This document shows positions 46,173 through 55,130 of a stretch of 64,000 nucleotides of DNA, piece by piece. Location: contig CANMGU010000001.1 of NCBI GenBank assembly GCA_947497455.1, forward strand, positions 1,302,001 to 1,366,000, given 5' to 3'. A program made the translations under genes and the position numbers. Position 1 is the first letter of the stretch; the number at the start of each line of letters is the position of its first letter. The DNA is from an uncultured Sphingomonadaceae bacterium (lineage in GTDB: Bacteria > Pseudomonadota > Alphaproteobacteria > Sphingomonadales > Sphingomonadaceae). The notes under the pieces were generated by a model. It did not search any database, was not told the DNA's origin, and worked only from the letters and a program-made list of their open reading frames with translations.

Positions 46173-46694
46173 ATGACGACCCTGATACCGACTCAAGCCG
46201 TTCCCGATTTCACTGTACCGATGACCGATGGCGGGCAGTTTCAACTCAGCCAGCGCGCGGGAGATAACTTCACTCTGCTGCTATTTTATCGAGGCCTGCA
46301 TTGCCCCATCTGTAAGGGTCAGTTGCGCGACCTGCAGCGGAAACTCGGTGATTTCAGCGAACGGGGAGTTACTGCAGTCGCCATCAGCATGGATGATCAG
46401 GAACGTGCCCAAAAATCTTCTGAAGACTGGGGTATTGACGAATTGATGCTCGGTTATGGATTGAGTGAAGATATCGCGCGCGAACTGGGCCTGTATATTT
46501 CAGCCGGACGGCCAGACAGTCCGGAGCCGGCAATTTTCTCTGAACCTGCTTTGTTACTGGTTCGTCCTGATCAAACTCTCTATTTCGCCAGCGTGCAGAG
46601 CATGCCGTTCACGCGGCCGCCGCTCGATCAGTTGTTGATGGGAATAGATTATGCGCTGGCCAATGATTATCCGGCGCGGGGTGAACTGGGCTAA
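46173..46694 (+). CDS. Peroxiredoxin-like (AhpC/TSA family) protein
   Basis: A 173-aa thioredoxin-fold protein with LLLFYRGLHCPICKGQLRDL. The peroxidatic-type cysteine is followed by a second cysteine two residues on (CPIC), as in a poorly characterised AhpC/TSA subgroup. It probably reduces peroxides or protein thiols in the cytoplasm; there is no signal peptide. It converges with uspA, only 4 nt apart. Confidence 0.85.
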   Translation: MTTLIPTQAVPDFTVPMTDGGQFQLSQRAGDNFTLLLFYRGLHCPICKGQLRDLQRKLGDFSERGVTAVAISMDDQERAQKSSEDWGIDELMLGYGLSEDIARELGLYISAGRPDSPEPAIFSEPALLLVRPDQTLYFASVQSMPFTRPPLDQLLMGIDYALANDYPARGELG

Positions 46695-46698
46695 CCTC

Positions 46699-47154
46699 CT
46701 AACTTAGGCGATCAATCTCTTCCTTGCTCAGTGACCCGGGTACTACCATTACCGGACAAGGAAGGGTGCCCGCCTCTGTTGCAGCGAAGTGGGTGACCAG
46801 CGGACCAGGTGAGCCGTTACCGGCGGCGCCCAGAACAAGGGCCGCCAAACCGTCAATCTCGTCCATTAGCTTGCGGACATCCTTGGCGCCTTTACCTTCT
46901 TTGACAGTGATTGATGGCCGGATTCCGGTTTCTTCAAACAATGTCCCAGCTGCGCTCGAAACCAGCGCCTCAGCTCGGTTCTTTGCTTCTTCCTCGAGCG
47001 TGGCTTGCACACCGCCCCAGGCGACAAAGCCTTCACTCTCGACCAACGCCAAAATATGTAGGGCACCATTAGTCTTCATAGCACGGCGCGAGGCAAAACG
47101 CAGCGCGATGCTAGCTTCTTCAGTTTCATCAATAACCACAAGATAAGTACGCAT
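46699..47154 (-). CDS. Universal stress protein (UspA family)
   Basis: A 151-aa single-domain Usp. It begins TYLVVIDETEEASIALRFA and ends with the nucleotide-binding pattern VLGAAGNGSPGPLVTH...CPVMVVPG, suggesting the ATP-binding subclass. Function beyond stress survival cannot be inferred. It is divergent from the pyruvate dehydrogenase E2 gene, with 149 nt between them. Confidence 0.9.
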   Translation of the reverse strand: MRTYLVVIDETEEASIALRFASRRAMKTNGALHILALVESEGFVAWGGVQATLEEEAKNRAEALVSSAAGTLFEETGIRPSITVKEGKGAKDVRKLMDEIDGLAALVLGAAGNGSPGPLVTHFAATEAGTLPCPVMVVPGSLSKEEIDRLS

Positions 47155-47303
47155 GAAAACTCCCCAACTGACTGCGCATTTTTTCTATTAAAATCATGCT
47201 TGCGATAAAAGCCTGTGATATGCAAGATTTACACAGCTTGCGCTTTCCTGTGATTTGCGCATAAACGCCTGCAACGTTGATATAGAATAAGGGTTTCCTC
47301 TCC

Positions 47304-48602
47304 ATGCCGATCAACCTTCAAATGCCCGCTTTGTCGCCGACGATGGAAGAGGGGACGCTGGCAAAATGGCTTGTGAAAGAGGGTGATGAGGTCGCTTCGG
47401 GTGATTTGCTGGCAGAGATCGAGACCGACAAGGCGACAATGGAGTTTGAGGCGGTTGATGAAGGCACGATCGCGAAGATCGTCGTTGCCGAGGGTACCGA
47501 CAATGTCAAAGTCGGCGAAGTCATCGCGATCATTGCCGAAGAGGGCGAGGATGTTGCCTCCGCTTCAAAAGTTGACGAAAGTGCCGCAGAGAAGCCCAAG
47601 CCGGTTGCGGAAGTTGCTGAAAAGCCTGCGGAACCGGTACAGGAGGTTGCTCCAAAGGTTACGGATGAGGCCCCTAAAGTTGCCGCACCTACATCGGACG
47701 GTAACCGCATCAAGGCCAGCCCGCTGGCCCGGCGTCTGGCCGAGCAGAAAGGCGTTGATCTCGGCGCGCTCAGAGGCTCCGGCCCCGGCGGACGGATTAT
47801 CAAGGCCGATATTGATGCAGCCGAAGGCGGCACCGCACCGGTTAGAAGCGAAGCCGCAGCACCCGCGCCAACAACCGCGCCCGCTCCGGTACCAGCGGCC
47901 AATGACTTCGATATCCCGCATACATCCGAAAAACTGTCCGGCATGCGCAAGACCATTGCTCGCCGCCTGACCGAAGCAAAACAAACCATTCCGCATATCT
48001 ATCTCACCGTGGATATCGAGCTCGACAAGCTGCTCAAACTGCGCAGCGAACTCAACGCAACTCTGGAGCCGCGCGGCGTCAAACTGTCGGTCAATGACCT
48101 GCTGATCAAGGCGCTGGCGGTCTCCCTGATGCAGGTACCGAAATGCAATGTCTCGATTGACGGCGATCAGCTCAAGACATTTGCCCGCGCCGATATCTCG
48201 GTCGCTGTCAGCATTCCCGGCGGCCTGATCACACCGATCATCACCAGCGCCGACACCAAATCGCTCAGCGCTATCTCCACCGAGATGAAAGATCTTGCGG
48301 GCCGCGCCAAGGACGGCAAGCTCAAGATGCACGAGTATCAGGGCGGCACCGCCAGCATCTCCAATATGGGCATGTTCGGGATCAAGAATTTCGACGCGGT
48401 GATCAATCCACCGCAAGCGATGATCATGGCGATCGGGGCAGGGCAGAAGCGCCCGCATGTCATTGACGACAGCCTGCAAATCGCCACCGTGATGAGCGCC
48501 ACCGGCAGCTTCGATCACCGAGCCATTGATGGCGCAGACGGCGCGCAATTGATGCAGGTGTTTAAAGAGCTCTGTGAAAACCCGCTAGGTATGCTCGCCT
48601 AG
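47304..48602 (+). CDS. pdhC: Dihydrolipoamide acetyltransferase, pyruvate dehydrogenase E2
   Basis: Core acetyltransferase of the pyruvate dehydrogenase complex. The 432-aa product has one lipoyl domain (about 1-80, lipoyl-lysine in ETDKATMEFE), an Ala/Pro/Glu-rich linker, the E1/E3-binding domain (about 133-170, ASPLARRLAEQKGVDL) and a catalytic domain with NDLLIKALAV and the HRAIDGADG active-site motif. The alphaproteobacterial start MPINLQMPALSPTMEEG indicates the pyruvate rather than 2-oxoglutarate complex. E1 genes are not in the window. Confidence 0.95.
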   Translation: MPINLQMPALSPTMEEGTLAKWLVKEGDEVASGDLLAEIETDKATMEFEAVDEGTIAKIVVAEGTDNVKVGEVIAIIAEEGEDVASASKVDESAAEKPKPVAEVAEKPAEPVQEVAPKVTDEAPKVAAPTSDGNRIKASPLARRLAEQKGVDLGALRGSGPGGRIIKADIDAAEGGTAPVRSEAAAPAPTTAPAPVPAANDFDIPHTSEKLSGMRKTIARRLTEAKQTIPHIYLTVDIELDKLLKLRSELNATLEPRGVKLSVNDLLIKALAVSLMQVPKCNVSIDGDQLKTFARADISVAVSIPGGLITPIITSADTKSLSAISTEMKDLAGRAKDGKLKMHEYQGGTASISNMGMFGIKNFDAVINPPQAMIMAIGAGQKRPHVIDDSLQIATVMSATGSFDHRAIDGADGAQLMQVFKELCENPLGMLA

Positions 48603-48649
48603 TTCGGTTGGCATTACAGTGGTTCCTAATCCCCCAAAGGAGAACCTCT

Positions 48650-49276
48650 ATGAAAATAGCAGTCATCGGAAAAGGCCGCGTTGGCAGTGTTTTAGGACCC
48701 GCTTTTGATAAGGCAGGGCATGACGTCAACTACGGTGTGCGTGATGCTAGCGATTCCAAATATGAAAATGGCGATGGTATCGCGCTGAAATCAACCAATG
48801 AGGCTGCGCAATGGGCAGAAGTCGTGATTCTATCAGTTGACTGGTCGGTGACACTGAATGCACTGGAGCAGTGCGGTGACCTGTCGGGAAAAATCCTGAT
48901 CGATTGTAACAATCCCCTGAAGATGGGCGATAACGGACTGGAATTGGCACTGGGTTTTGACAATAGCGCGGCTGAAGTAATCGATGCACATACCACTGCG
49001 AAGGTGGTTAAGACGCTCAATCAGGTTGGCTCACCAGTCATGGGCATGGCACATGATTACCCACAACGTCCGATCCAGTTTGTCGCTGGTGATCATAGTG
49101 ATGCGAAAGAAACAGTCAGCGGATTGCTCCGCGATATTGGTTTTGATCCAATCGACTATGGACCGCTGACCAATGCCCGGAAATTGGAACCGCTAGCAAT
49201 GGTGTGGATTGATCAGGCATTTCAGCATGGTATGGCCCCTCACAAAGCTTGGTATTTGATGCCAGGCAAATCATGA
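48650..49276 (+). CDS. NAD(P)-binding oxidoreductase (F420-dependent NADP reductase-like)
   Basis: A 208-aa Rossmann protein starting MKIAVIGKGRVGSVLGPAF (dinucleotide-binding glycines) and continuing VVILSVDWSVTL, LIDCNNPLKMG and VVKTLNQVG, in the style of the NPD_F420 family. The start is ATG 48650 with AAAGGAG upstream. It sits between E2 and E3 genes of pyruvate dehydrogenase, apparently in the same operon. The substrate is unknown; F420 use is not implied. Confidence 0.82.
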   Translation: MKIAVIGKGRVGSVLGPAFDKAGHDVNYGVRDASDSKYENGDGIALKSTNEAAQWAEVVILSVDWSVTLNALEQCGDLSGKILIDCNNPLKMGDNGLELALGFDNSAAEVIDAHTTAKVVKTLNQVGSPVMGMAHDYPQRPIQFVAGDHSDAKETVSGLLRDIGFDPIDYGPLTNARKLEPLAMVWIDQAFQHGMAPHKAWYLMPGKS

Positions 49277-49293
49277 AAGCAAAAGACTGAAAT

Positions 49294-50691
49294 ATGGCAA
49301 AAAACTACGACCTCATCGTACTTGGCTCCGGCCCTGGTGGCTATGTCGCGGCTATCCGAGCATCCCAACTCGGGCTGAAGACAGCCATTGTTGAACGCGA
49401 AAATCTGGGGGGCATCTGCCTCAACTGGGGTTGCATACCGACCAAGGCGTTGCTGCGCTCGGCGGAAATCTTCCACAATATGAAGCACGCCGCGGACTAT
49501 GGCCTCGTGGCAGAGAAGATCAGCGCGGATCTCGATGCGGTGGTCAAACGCTCTCGCGGAGTGGCCAAGCAGCTTAATCAGGGCGTCACCCATCTGATGA
49601 AGAAGAACAAGATTGATGTCATCATGGGCGACGGCAAGATTGTCGAAAAGGGCAAGGTCGCCGTCAAGACGGAGAAGGGCGACGAAGAACTCACCGCGAA
49701 AAATATCATCATCGCCACCGGTGCCCGCGCCCGCGATCTGCCCTTTGCGAAAGCTGATGGCAAGCGCATCTGGACCTATCGCCACGCCATGACGCCGCCG
49801 GAAATGCCCAAGAAACTGCTGGTTATCGGCTCCGGCGCGATCGGGATTGAATTTGCGAGCTTCTATAATGACATGGGCGCGGACGTGACCGTGGTCGAGA
49901 TGATGGATCGCGTTGTTCCGGTCGAGGATGAGGAGATCTCGAAATTTCTCGAAAAGTCCCTGAAGAAGCAGGGCATGACCATCATGACCGGCGCTGGTGT
50001 CAAGAGCATCGAGACATCGGCCAAGGGCGTCAAGGCGGAGATTGAAGACAGCAAGGGCAAAAAGGCCAGCCATGACTTCAGCCATGTCATTGTTGCGGTG
50101 GGCATCCAGCCCAATGTCGAAACGGTCGGTCTGGACGAGCTTGGCATCGAGCCTGACGAGCGTTTCCATATCAAGACAGATGCCATGTGCCGCACCAATG
50201 TCGAAGGTATTTACGCGATCGGTGACGTCACTGGCGGACCGTGGCTCGCCCACAAGGCCAGTCATGAAGGCGTTATCGCGGTGGAAGCCATTGCTGGCGG
50301 TCACCCGCATGCGATGGATGTGAATAACATCCCGGGCTGCACCTATTGCCACCCCCAGATTGCCAGTGTCGGCCTGACCGAGGCCAAGGCTAAGGAAGCC
50401 GGCCATGACGTCAAAGTCGGCAATTTTCCGTTTATCGGAAATGGCAAGGCGATTGCGCTGGGCGAGACCGAAGGTTTCATCAAAACCGTGTTTGATGCGA
50501 AAACCGGCGAATTGCTGGGCGCGCATATGATCGGAGCCGAGGTCACCGAGTTGATTCAAGGCTATACGGTGGGCAAAACACTGGAAACGACCGAAGCGGA
50601 ACTGATGAACACTGTCTTCCCGCATCCGACCCTCAGCGAAATGATGCATGAAAGTGTGCTCGACGCCTATGAGCGGGTTTTGCATATGTAG
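49294..50691 (+). CDS. lpdA: Dihydrolipoamide dehydrogenase (E3)
   Basis: FAD enzyme reoxidising lipoamide for the pyruvate dehydrogenase complex. The 465-aa product contains GSGPGGYVAAIRASQLG, the redox disulfide GGICLNWGCIPTKALLRSAE, the NAD domain VIGSGAIGIEFASFYNDMG, and the C-terminal HPTLSEMMHES with the catalytic His-Glu. Neighbouring pdhC fixes its role. It starts 17 nt after the oxidoreductase gene. Confidence 0.95.
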   Translation: MAKNYDLIVLGSGPGGYVAAIRASQLGLKTAIVERENLGGICLNWGCIPTKALLRSAEIFHNMKHAADYGLVAEKISADLDAVVKRSRGVAKQLNQGVTHLMKKNKIDVIMGDGKIVEKGKVAVKTEKGDEELTAKNIIIATGARARDLPFAKADGKRIWTYRHAMTPPEMPKKLLVIGSGAIGIEFASFYNDMGADVTVVEMMDRVVPVEDEEISKFLEKSLKKQGMTIMTGAGVKSIETSAKGVKAEIEDSKGKKASHDFSHVIVAVGIQPNVETVGLDELGIEPDERFHIKTDAMCRTNVEGIYAIGDVTGGPWLAHKASHEGVIAVEAIAGGHPHAMDVNNIPGCTYCHPQIASVGLTEAKAKEAGHDVKVGNFPFIGNGKAIALGETEGFIKTVFDAKTGELLGAHMIGAEVTELIQGYTVGKTLETTEAELMNTVFPHPTLSEMMHESVLDAYERVLHM

Positions 50692-50739
50692 TCTGTTTTT
50701 CTCTCTGGAAAAGCGAAGAAAATAGAGGAGGAGAGAAAT

Positions 50740-50877
50740 ATGGTGAATCCAGACAAGGGCTTATTGGTACTATCTCAGGACATTTCTATGAAAGCCAATG
50801 TGCGAAATGCTCCTCCACACATCAGCAGAATTGCACGGTCGCTGACATGGGACGGCGCAGTGATGAAGGAGCAATAA
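50740..50877 (+). CDS. Putative 45-aa small protein
   Basis: Small frame from ATG 50740 (MVNPDKGLLVLS...) ending in MKEQ, with a strong AGAGGAGGAGAG ribosome binding site. Its stop is one nucleotide before the start codon of the aminotransferase gene. The spacing suggests translation coupled to the next gene. No family recognised; it could also be a leader without a protein function. Confidence 0.45.
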   Translation: MVNPDKGLLVLSQDISMKANVRNAPPHISRIARSLTWDGAVMKEQ

Positions 50878-50878
50878 G

Positions 50879-51787
50879 ATGGCCAAAGGCACGCATGATT
50901 ATGTTGAGGAACCGCGCAACGAAACCATCCTGATCAACGTCAATGGCGCGATTACACCGCGGGCCGAGGCCATGGTGTCGGTGTTTGACAGTGGTTTCAT
51001 GCTAGGCGACGGGGTTTGGGAAGGCTTGCGGGTCCATAAGGGCCGTATTGCTTTTCTGGATGCGCACATGGACCGCCTGTTTGAAGGAGCCAAAGCCATT
51101 GCCATGGATATTGGCATCAGCCGAGAAGAACTCGTAGCGCGGCTCTATGGAACAATAGAGGCTAACGGCATGACGGCTTGTCATATCCGATTGATGGTGA
51201 CGCGCGGTATCCGTTCCACACCTTATCAGGACCCGCGAGTCGTCGTCTCACCGGCCACAATCGTTGTTATACCTGAATATAAGGAAGCGCTGCCGAGCAC
51301 GGTTGAGAATGGCATCCGGCTGTTTACCGTACATGTCCGGCGCGGCGATCCTGCAGTTCAGGACCCGAAGCTGAATTCACATAGCAAGCTGAACTGCATT
51401 ACCGCCTGTATACAGGCGACACAGGCCGGAGCGGACGAGGCGCTGATGCTAGACCCACAGGGCTTTGTGGCGACGTGCAACAGCACGCATTTCTTCATTG
51501 TCCGCAAAGGGGAAGTGTGGACGTCGAGCGGCGACTATTGTCTTGGCGGAATCACGCGGAGCAATGTCATTCGGCTTTGCCGCGAGAATGATATTCCCGT
51601 GTTCGAGAAGAATTTCTCCCTGACCGATGTTTATGGTGCCGACGAAGCCTTTGTAACCGGTACATTTGCCGGTGTTGTACCAGCTACCGAGGTGGATGGC
51701 CGCATATTGAGTAAGGGCAGGGGGCCAATGGTTGAACGCCTGCAGATGCTCTATAAAGACCTTATCGAACGAGACACGGCGTCATGA
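50879..51787 (+). CDS. Class IV aminotransferase
   Basis: A 302-aa PLP enzyme of the branched-chain/D-amino-acid aminotransferase fold type IV. The N-terminal part reads FDSGFMLGDGVWEGLRV; the middle DPKLNSHSKLN contains the candidate PLP lysine; the C-terminal half has GGITRSNVIRL and VTGTFAGVVPATEVDGR. Its stop overlaps the following sulfotransferase-like gene. Substrate specificity (branched-chain versus D-amino acid or 4-amino-4-deoxychorismate-like) cannot be read. Confidence 0.87.
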   Translation: MAKGTHDYVEEPRNETILINVNGAITPRAEAMVSVFDSGFMLGDGVWEGLRVHKGRIAFLDAHMDRLFEGAKAIAMDIGISREELVARLYGTIEANGMTACHIRLMVTRGIRSTPYQDPRVVVSPATIVVIPEYKEALPSTVENGIRLFTVHVRRGDPAVQDPKLNSHSKLNCITACIQATQAGADEALMLDPQGFVATCNSTHFFIVRKGEVWTSSGDYCLGGITRSNVIRLCRENDIPVFEKNFSLTDVYGADEAFVTGTFAGVVPATEVDGRILSKGRGPMVERLQMLYKDLIERDTAS

Positions 51788-52524
51788 CGTCACCGCCGGT
51801 TCGTATCGCCATGTGGTCGGGGCCACGCAATATCTCGACCGCAATGATGCGCAGCTTTGGCAGTCGCGATGATTGTGCGGTCACCGATGAACCGTTTTAT
51901 GGCGCATTTCTGCAAAAAACCGGTTCTCGGCAACCCATGGCAGACCAGATTATCGCTGCGATGGATGTTGACTGGACTTCGGTGGCAGATTCCATGCGCG
52001 GCCCGGTACCGGACGGTAAGGCCATCTGGTACCAGAAGCATATGCCGCATCATATGGTAGATGAAGTATCCATTACCGATTTCCCCAACCACCGACACGC
52101 CTTCTTGATCCGAGATCCAGATCATGTTGTTGCCAGCTACGCCGCCAAACATGTTGAAGTAACACCCGATGATTTGGGATATGAAAGGCAATTAACCTAT
52201 ATCGACCATGCTGCGCAATTGACCGGTAAAGCGCCGATAATACTGGATAGCGCCGATATTGTGCTGGATCCGGAAAATCATCTGAAGGCGCTCTGCGCGG
52301 CGTTAGAGATCGATTGGGATCCTGCGATGTTGTCCTGGAAAGCAGGAGGGCGCGAAACCGATGGAATATGGGCTTCCCACTGGTATAATCGGGTGGTCGA
52401 AACAACCACATTTGGCGAGCCCAAGAACGGCACGCCAATGTTGACCCAGGCACAGCAAAAAGTCGCTGATCAGTGCCGGTTATTTTACAACCAGATGTCA
52501 GAACATCGAATCAAAACTCTATAA
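51784..52524 (+). CDS. Sulfotransferase-like P-loop protein
   Basis: A 246-aa protein starting RIAMWSGPRNISTAMMRSF, a PAPS-type P-loop, with a later RDPDHVVASYA segment matching the 3'-phosphate-binding region of sulfotransferases. It overlaps the aminotransferase gene by 4 nt. In plants a comparable sulfotransferase-like domain is fused to a class IV aminotransferase, as I recall, which supports a functional pair. The reaction is unknown. Confidence 0.8.
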   Translation: MTSPPVRIAMWSGPRNISTAMMRSFGSRDDCAVTDEPFYGAFLQKTGSRQPMADQIIAAMDVDWTSVADSMRGPVPDGKAIWYQKHMPHHMVDEVSITDFPNHRHAFLIRDPDHVVASYAAKHVEVTPDDLGYERQLTYIDHAAQLTGKAPIILDSADIVLDPENHLKALCAALEIDWDPAMLSWKAGGRETDGIWASHWYNRVVETTTFGEPKNGTPMLTQAQQKVADQCRLFYNQMSEHRIKTL

Positions 52525-52652
52525 TATATAGAAATATTCCTTTGGACGCTGGCATTCTCGTGCTCCGAATGCTTATTACATGCTGTTGTACTTTTCTTTC
52601 CACGTAGACGAAGAAACATGATATGTTGCAAGATAGTTATTAGGAGGATCTT

Positions 52653-52997
52653 ATGTTTGCATTATTGAGTGTTGCCCTCTTAAGTACCGCAACTGCCGGT
52701 TTGGCTGATGCGGAAACAAGCAGGGTGAGCTATTCCAATTGTCTGACTGATTTCACAATCACGCATCTGGACCAGAAAACAGCGCGAGGCGCCTTCAAGA
52801 AGGCTTCCAAAGACGCGTGCGCAGACGAGCGCAGCGCTATGATTACGGCCATGAAAAAGGATGAGCTGGAATATGGAAGCACCGAACAGGAAGCGACAGA
52901 TTACGCCACAGAAGAAGCAGATGGCGTCTTGTTTTCTTTCACAGATGCTTATTCCGGTTATATGAGTTCCAACACGAGGCCGGTAAAGGAACAATAA
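52653..52997 (+). CDS. Small secreted protein of unknown function
   Basis: A 114-aa product with an apparent signal peptide (MFALLSVALLSTATAGLADA), AGGAGG upstream, and two cysteines in the mature part (SNCLTDF and KDACADE). The mature region is charged, helical and acidic at its end. No family is recognised. It stands alone before the second polysaccharide region. Confidence 0.7.
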   Translation: MFALLSVALLSTATAGLADAETSRVSYSNCLTDFTITHLDQKTARGAFKKASKDACADERSAMITAMKKDELEYGSTEQEATDYATEEADGVLFSFTDAYSGYMSSNTRPVKEQ

Positions 52998-53125
52998 GCC
53001 TGTTGCATTCTGACACGATGCAATTGCGGATAGGCGCTTGATAAACGCCATTATATCGATCAAACGAAGAATGATATTCGGACCGAAAATACATTCGGCC
53101 GTATAATCGCTGATCGGGGATTAAT

Positions 53126-55123
53126 TTGTCGTTGCGCTATCGGCCCGAGATTGATGGCTTGCGGGCACTGGCAGTGGTACCCGTCATATTGTTTCACGCT
53201 GGTTTCCCGGCATTCGGGGGCGGTTATGTTGGCGTCGATATTTTCTTTGTCATCAGCGGCTATTTGATAACCAGCATTCTCCTATCTGAAATGGCGGAGG
53301 AACGGTTTAGCCTGCTCGGCTTTTACGAAAGACGAGCGCGGCGGATACTGCCCGCCTTATTTTTTATGATGTTGGTCTGTATCCCCTTGGCCTGGGCCTG
53401 GATGCTTCCCGACAAGCTTGAGAATTTCGGTCAATCGATCATCGCAACCACTTTATTTTCCAACAATATTTTACTCTATCTGACGACATCATACTGGGAC
53501 GTCGCTGCTGAGCTGAAACCCATGCTGCATACCTGGAGTCTTGGGGTAGAGGAGCAATATTATATCCTCTTCCCGCTATTCCTAATGATGATATGGCATA
53601 AGGGGATACGCGCGGTTCTGGTCGCTCTGTCAATCTTGTTTGTGGTGAGTTTGGCGATCGGTCAATGGGGCGCCCATAATGAACCAACAGCTGCCTTTTA
53701 CCTGTTGCCAGCACGGGGTTGGGAGATTCTTATTGGTGCATTGGCTGCGTTCTATCTGAATCGAAAGCGGGATACCGAAATCCCATTACCGGCTGCACAG
53801 TTTCTCAGCTTATTCGGGATCATCCTAATATTATATGCGATATTCGCCTTTGACGAGAAAACGCCGTTCCCTGGTTTTTACGCTCTTGTTCCGACATTGG
53901 GAACAGCGCTGATCATATTGTTCGCGCAGCCCGGCACCTGGGTAGGACATGCGATGAGCAACCGCCTTTTGGTCGGGATTGGGCTGATCAGCTATAGCGC
54001 CTATCTTTGGCATCAACCCCTATTTGCCTTCGCCCGTTACAACAGCCTAACGGAACTCCCGATTTCATGGATTGCCGGACTGTTCGGCCTGACCTTTAGC
54101 CTGGCTTATCTGAGTTGGCGCTTTGTTGAGAAACCCTTCCGTGAAAAGGCGCGCTACACCCAAAAACAGATATTCATCGGGTCAACTCTGATCGGATCAC
54201 TCATTATCGGGTTGGGCTATAGCGCCCATATAACCCAGGGATTCAAGAGCTATTATCAAGCCAATCGGACCAATGCCTTTCAGAAACAACTGCTGGAGTC
54301 GGGGAAATCCAATAAGATTCGGCAAGACTGTGAGAAAGACTATGACGGGGATATAGCCTCACTCAAACCGTGTATCCTAGGAACAAAAAACCAGCCTGTA
54401 AAAGTTGCCGTTATCGGGGATAGCCAGTCAGCCGCCATTTTGCCGCCCGTAGCGAAGGCCGCTGAACAGGCTGAAGTGAGTTTTGTACATTTCGGTCATG
54501 CGGGATGTCCGCCTTTACTGGATACCTATGTTCAGATCGGTTTCGTCGAACTTGGCGCTTGTCGTGATCTGGCGCAGAGACAGTTTGAATATGTAAAAGC
54601 CAACAATATCCCGGTCGTCATCCTGGTGGCGCGCTGGTCTCTTTACGTTAACGATACGGTCAATGGGGTTCCAAAGGTCAGTTTTTATCTCAATTCGAAA
54701 CCGAATGGTGAGGCAACGCTTGATAACTCCCGCGCTGCGTTTGAAAGAGGCTTACGTCGCACCATCCAGGCCTATCGCGCCATTGGTGTCAATATTGTGC
54801 TGGCTCGGCAAGTTCCTGAACAATCAGTCGATCCGGACAGCCTGATACGTTTTTCAAACAGGGAAACATTGCAGAATGCCGTGAAACAATATTCGGTGAC
54901 GACCGCAAGCCACAAGCGAAAGCAGGCTTATGCCAATGGTCAATTTAATCGGATGAGAACAGAGTTTGCCGTCAAAATTATTGGCTTTGACGACCTTTAC
55001 TGTTGGGACGGCCTATGCCCGCTGTCAGACGGAGATAGGCTTCTTTATAGCGACGCGGATCATGTGAGCGCTTACGGTTCAATGCGTATGCAGAAGATCT
55101 TTGAAACGATATTGCGCGAATAG
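53126..55123 (+). CDS. Acyltransferase-3 / SGNH fusion (OafA-like O-acetyltransferase)
   Basis: A 665-aa protein. The N-terminal membrane domain (about 1-375) begins YRPEIDGLRALAVVPVILFHAG, contains GGYVGVDIFFVISGYLI, and has ten or so helices plus SLGVEEQYYILFPL. The C-terminal SGNH domain has VAVIGDSQSAAIL (nucleophile Ser) and DADHVSAYGS (Asp-His). It probably O-acetylates an exported polysaccharide or LPS in the periplasm. The start is TTG 53126 with GGGGA upstream. It converges on the polymerase gene. Confidence 0.92.
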   Translation: MSLRYRPEIDGLRALAVVPVILFHAGFPAFGGGYVGVDIFFVISGYLITSILLSEMAEERFSLLGFYERRARRILPALFFMMLVCIPLAWAWMLPDKLENFGQSIIATTLFSNNILLYLTTSYWDVAAELKPMLHTWSLGVEEQYYILFPLFLMMIWHKGIRAVLVALSILFVVSLAIGQWGAHNEPTAAFYLLPARGWEILIGALAAFYLNRKRDTEIPLPAAQFLSLFGIILILYAIFAFDEKTPFPGFYALVPTLGTALIILFAQPGTWVGHAMSNRLLVGIGLISYSAYLWHQPLFAFARYNSLTELPISWIAGLFGLTFSLAYLSWRFVEKPFREKARYTQKQIFIGSTLIGSLIIGLGYSAHITQGFKSYYQANRTNAFQKQLLESGKSNKIRQDCEKDYDGDIASLKPCILGTKNQPVKVAVIGDSQSAAILPPVAKAAEQAEVSFVHFGHAGCPPLLDTYVQIGFVELGACRDLAQRQFEYVKANNIPVVILVARWSLYVNDTVNGVPKVSFYLNSKPNGEATLDNSRAAFERGLRRTIQAYRAIGVNIVLARQVPEQSVDPDSLIRFSNRETLQNAVKQYSVTTASHKRKQAYANGQFNRMRTEFAVKIIGFDDLYCWDGLCPLSDGDRLLYSDADHVSAYGSMRMQKIFETILRE

Positions 55124-55130
55124 CTGAAAG

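Noticed and set aside
47565..48548. Long minus-strand frame opposite pdhC
   Set aside because: Shadow of the high-GC coding strand; no domain, no ribosome binding site, and the forward frame is an unmistakable E2.
49240..50685. Very long open frame on the minus strand opposite lpdA (481 codons)
   Set aside because: It is a mirror frame of a clear lipoamide dehydrogenase gene. The translated sequence is rich in His, Asp and Arg, with no recognisable domain.
52550..52564. TGGCAT...TGC resembling a sigma-54 promoter before the secreted protein at 52653
   Set aside because: The GG to GC spacing is 9 nt rather than the strictly conserved 10, and no operator boxes are present.
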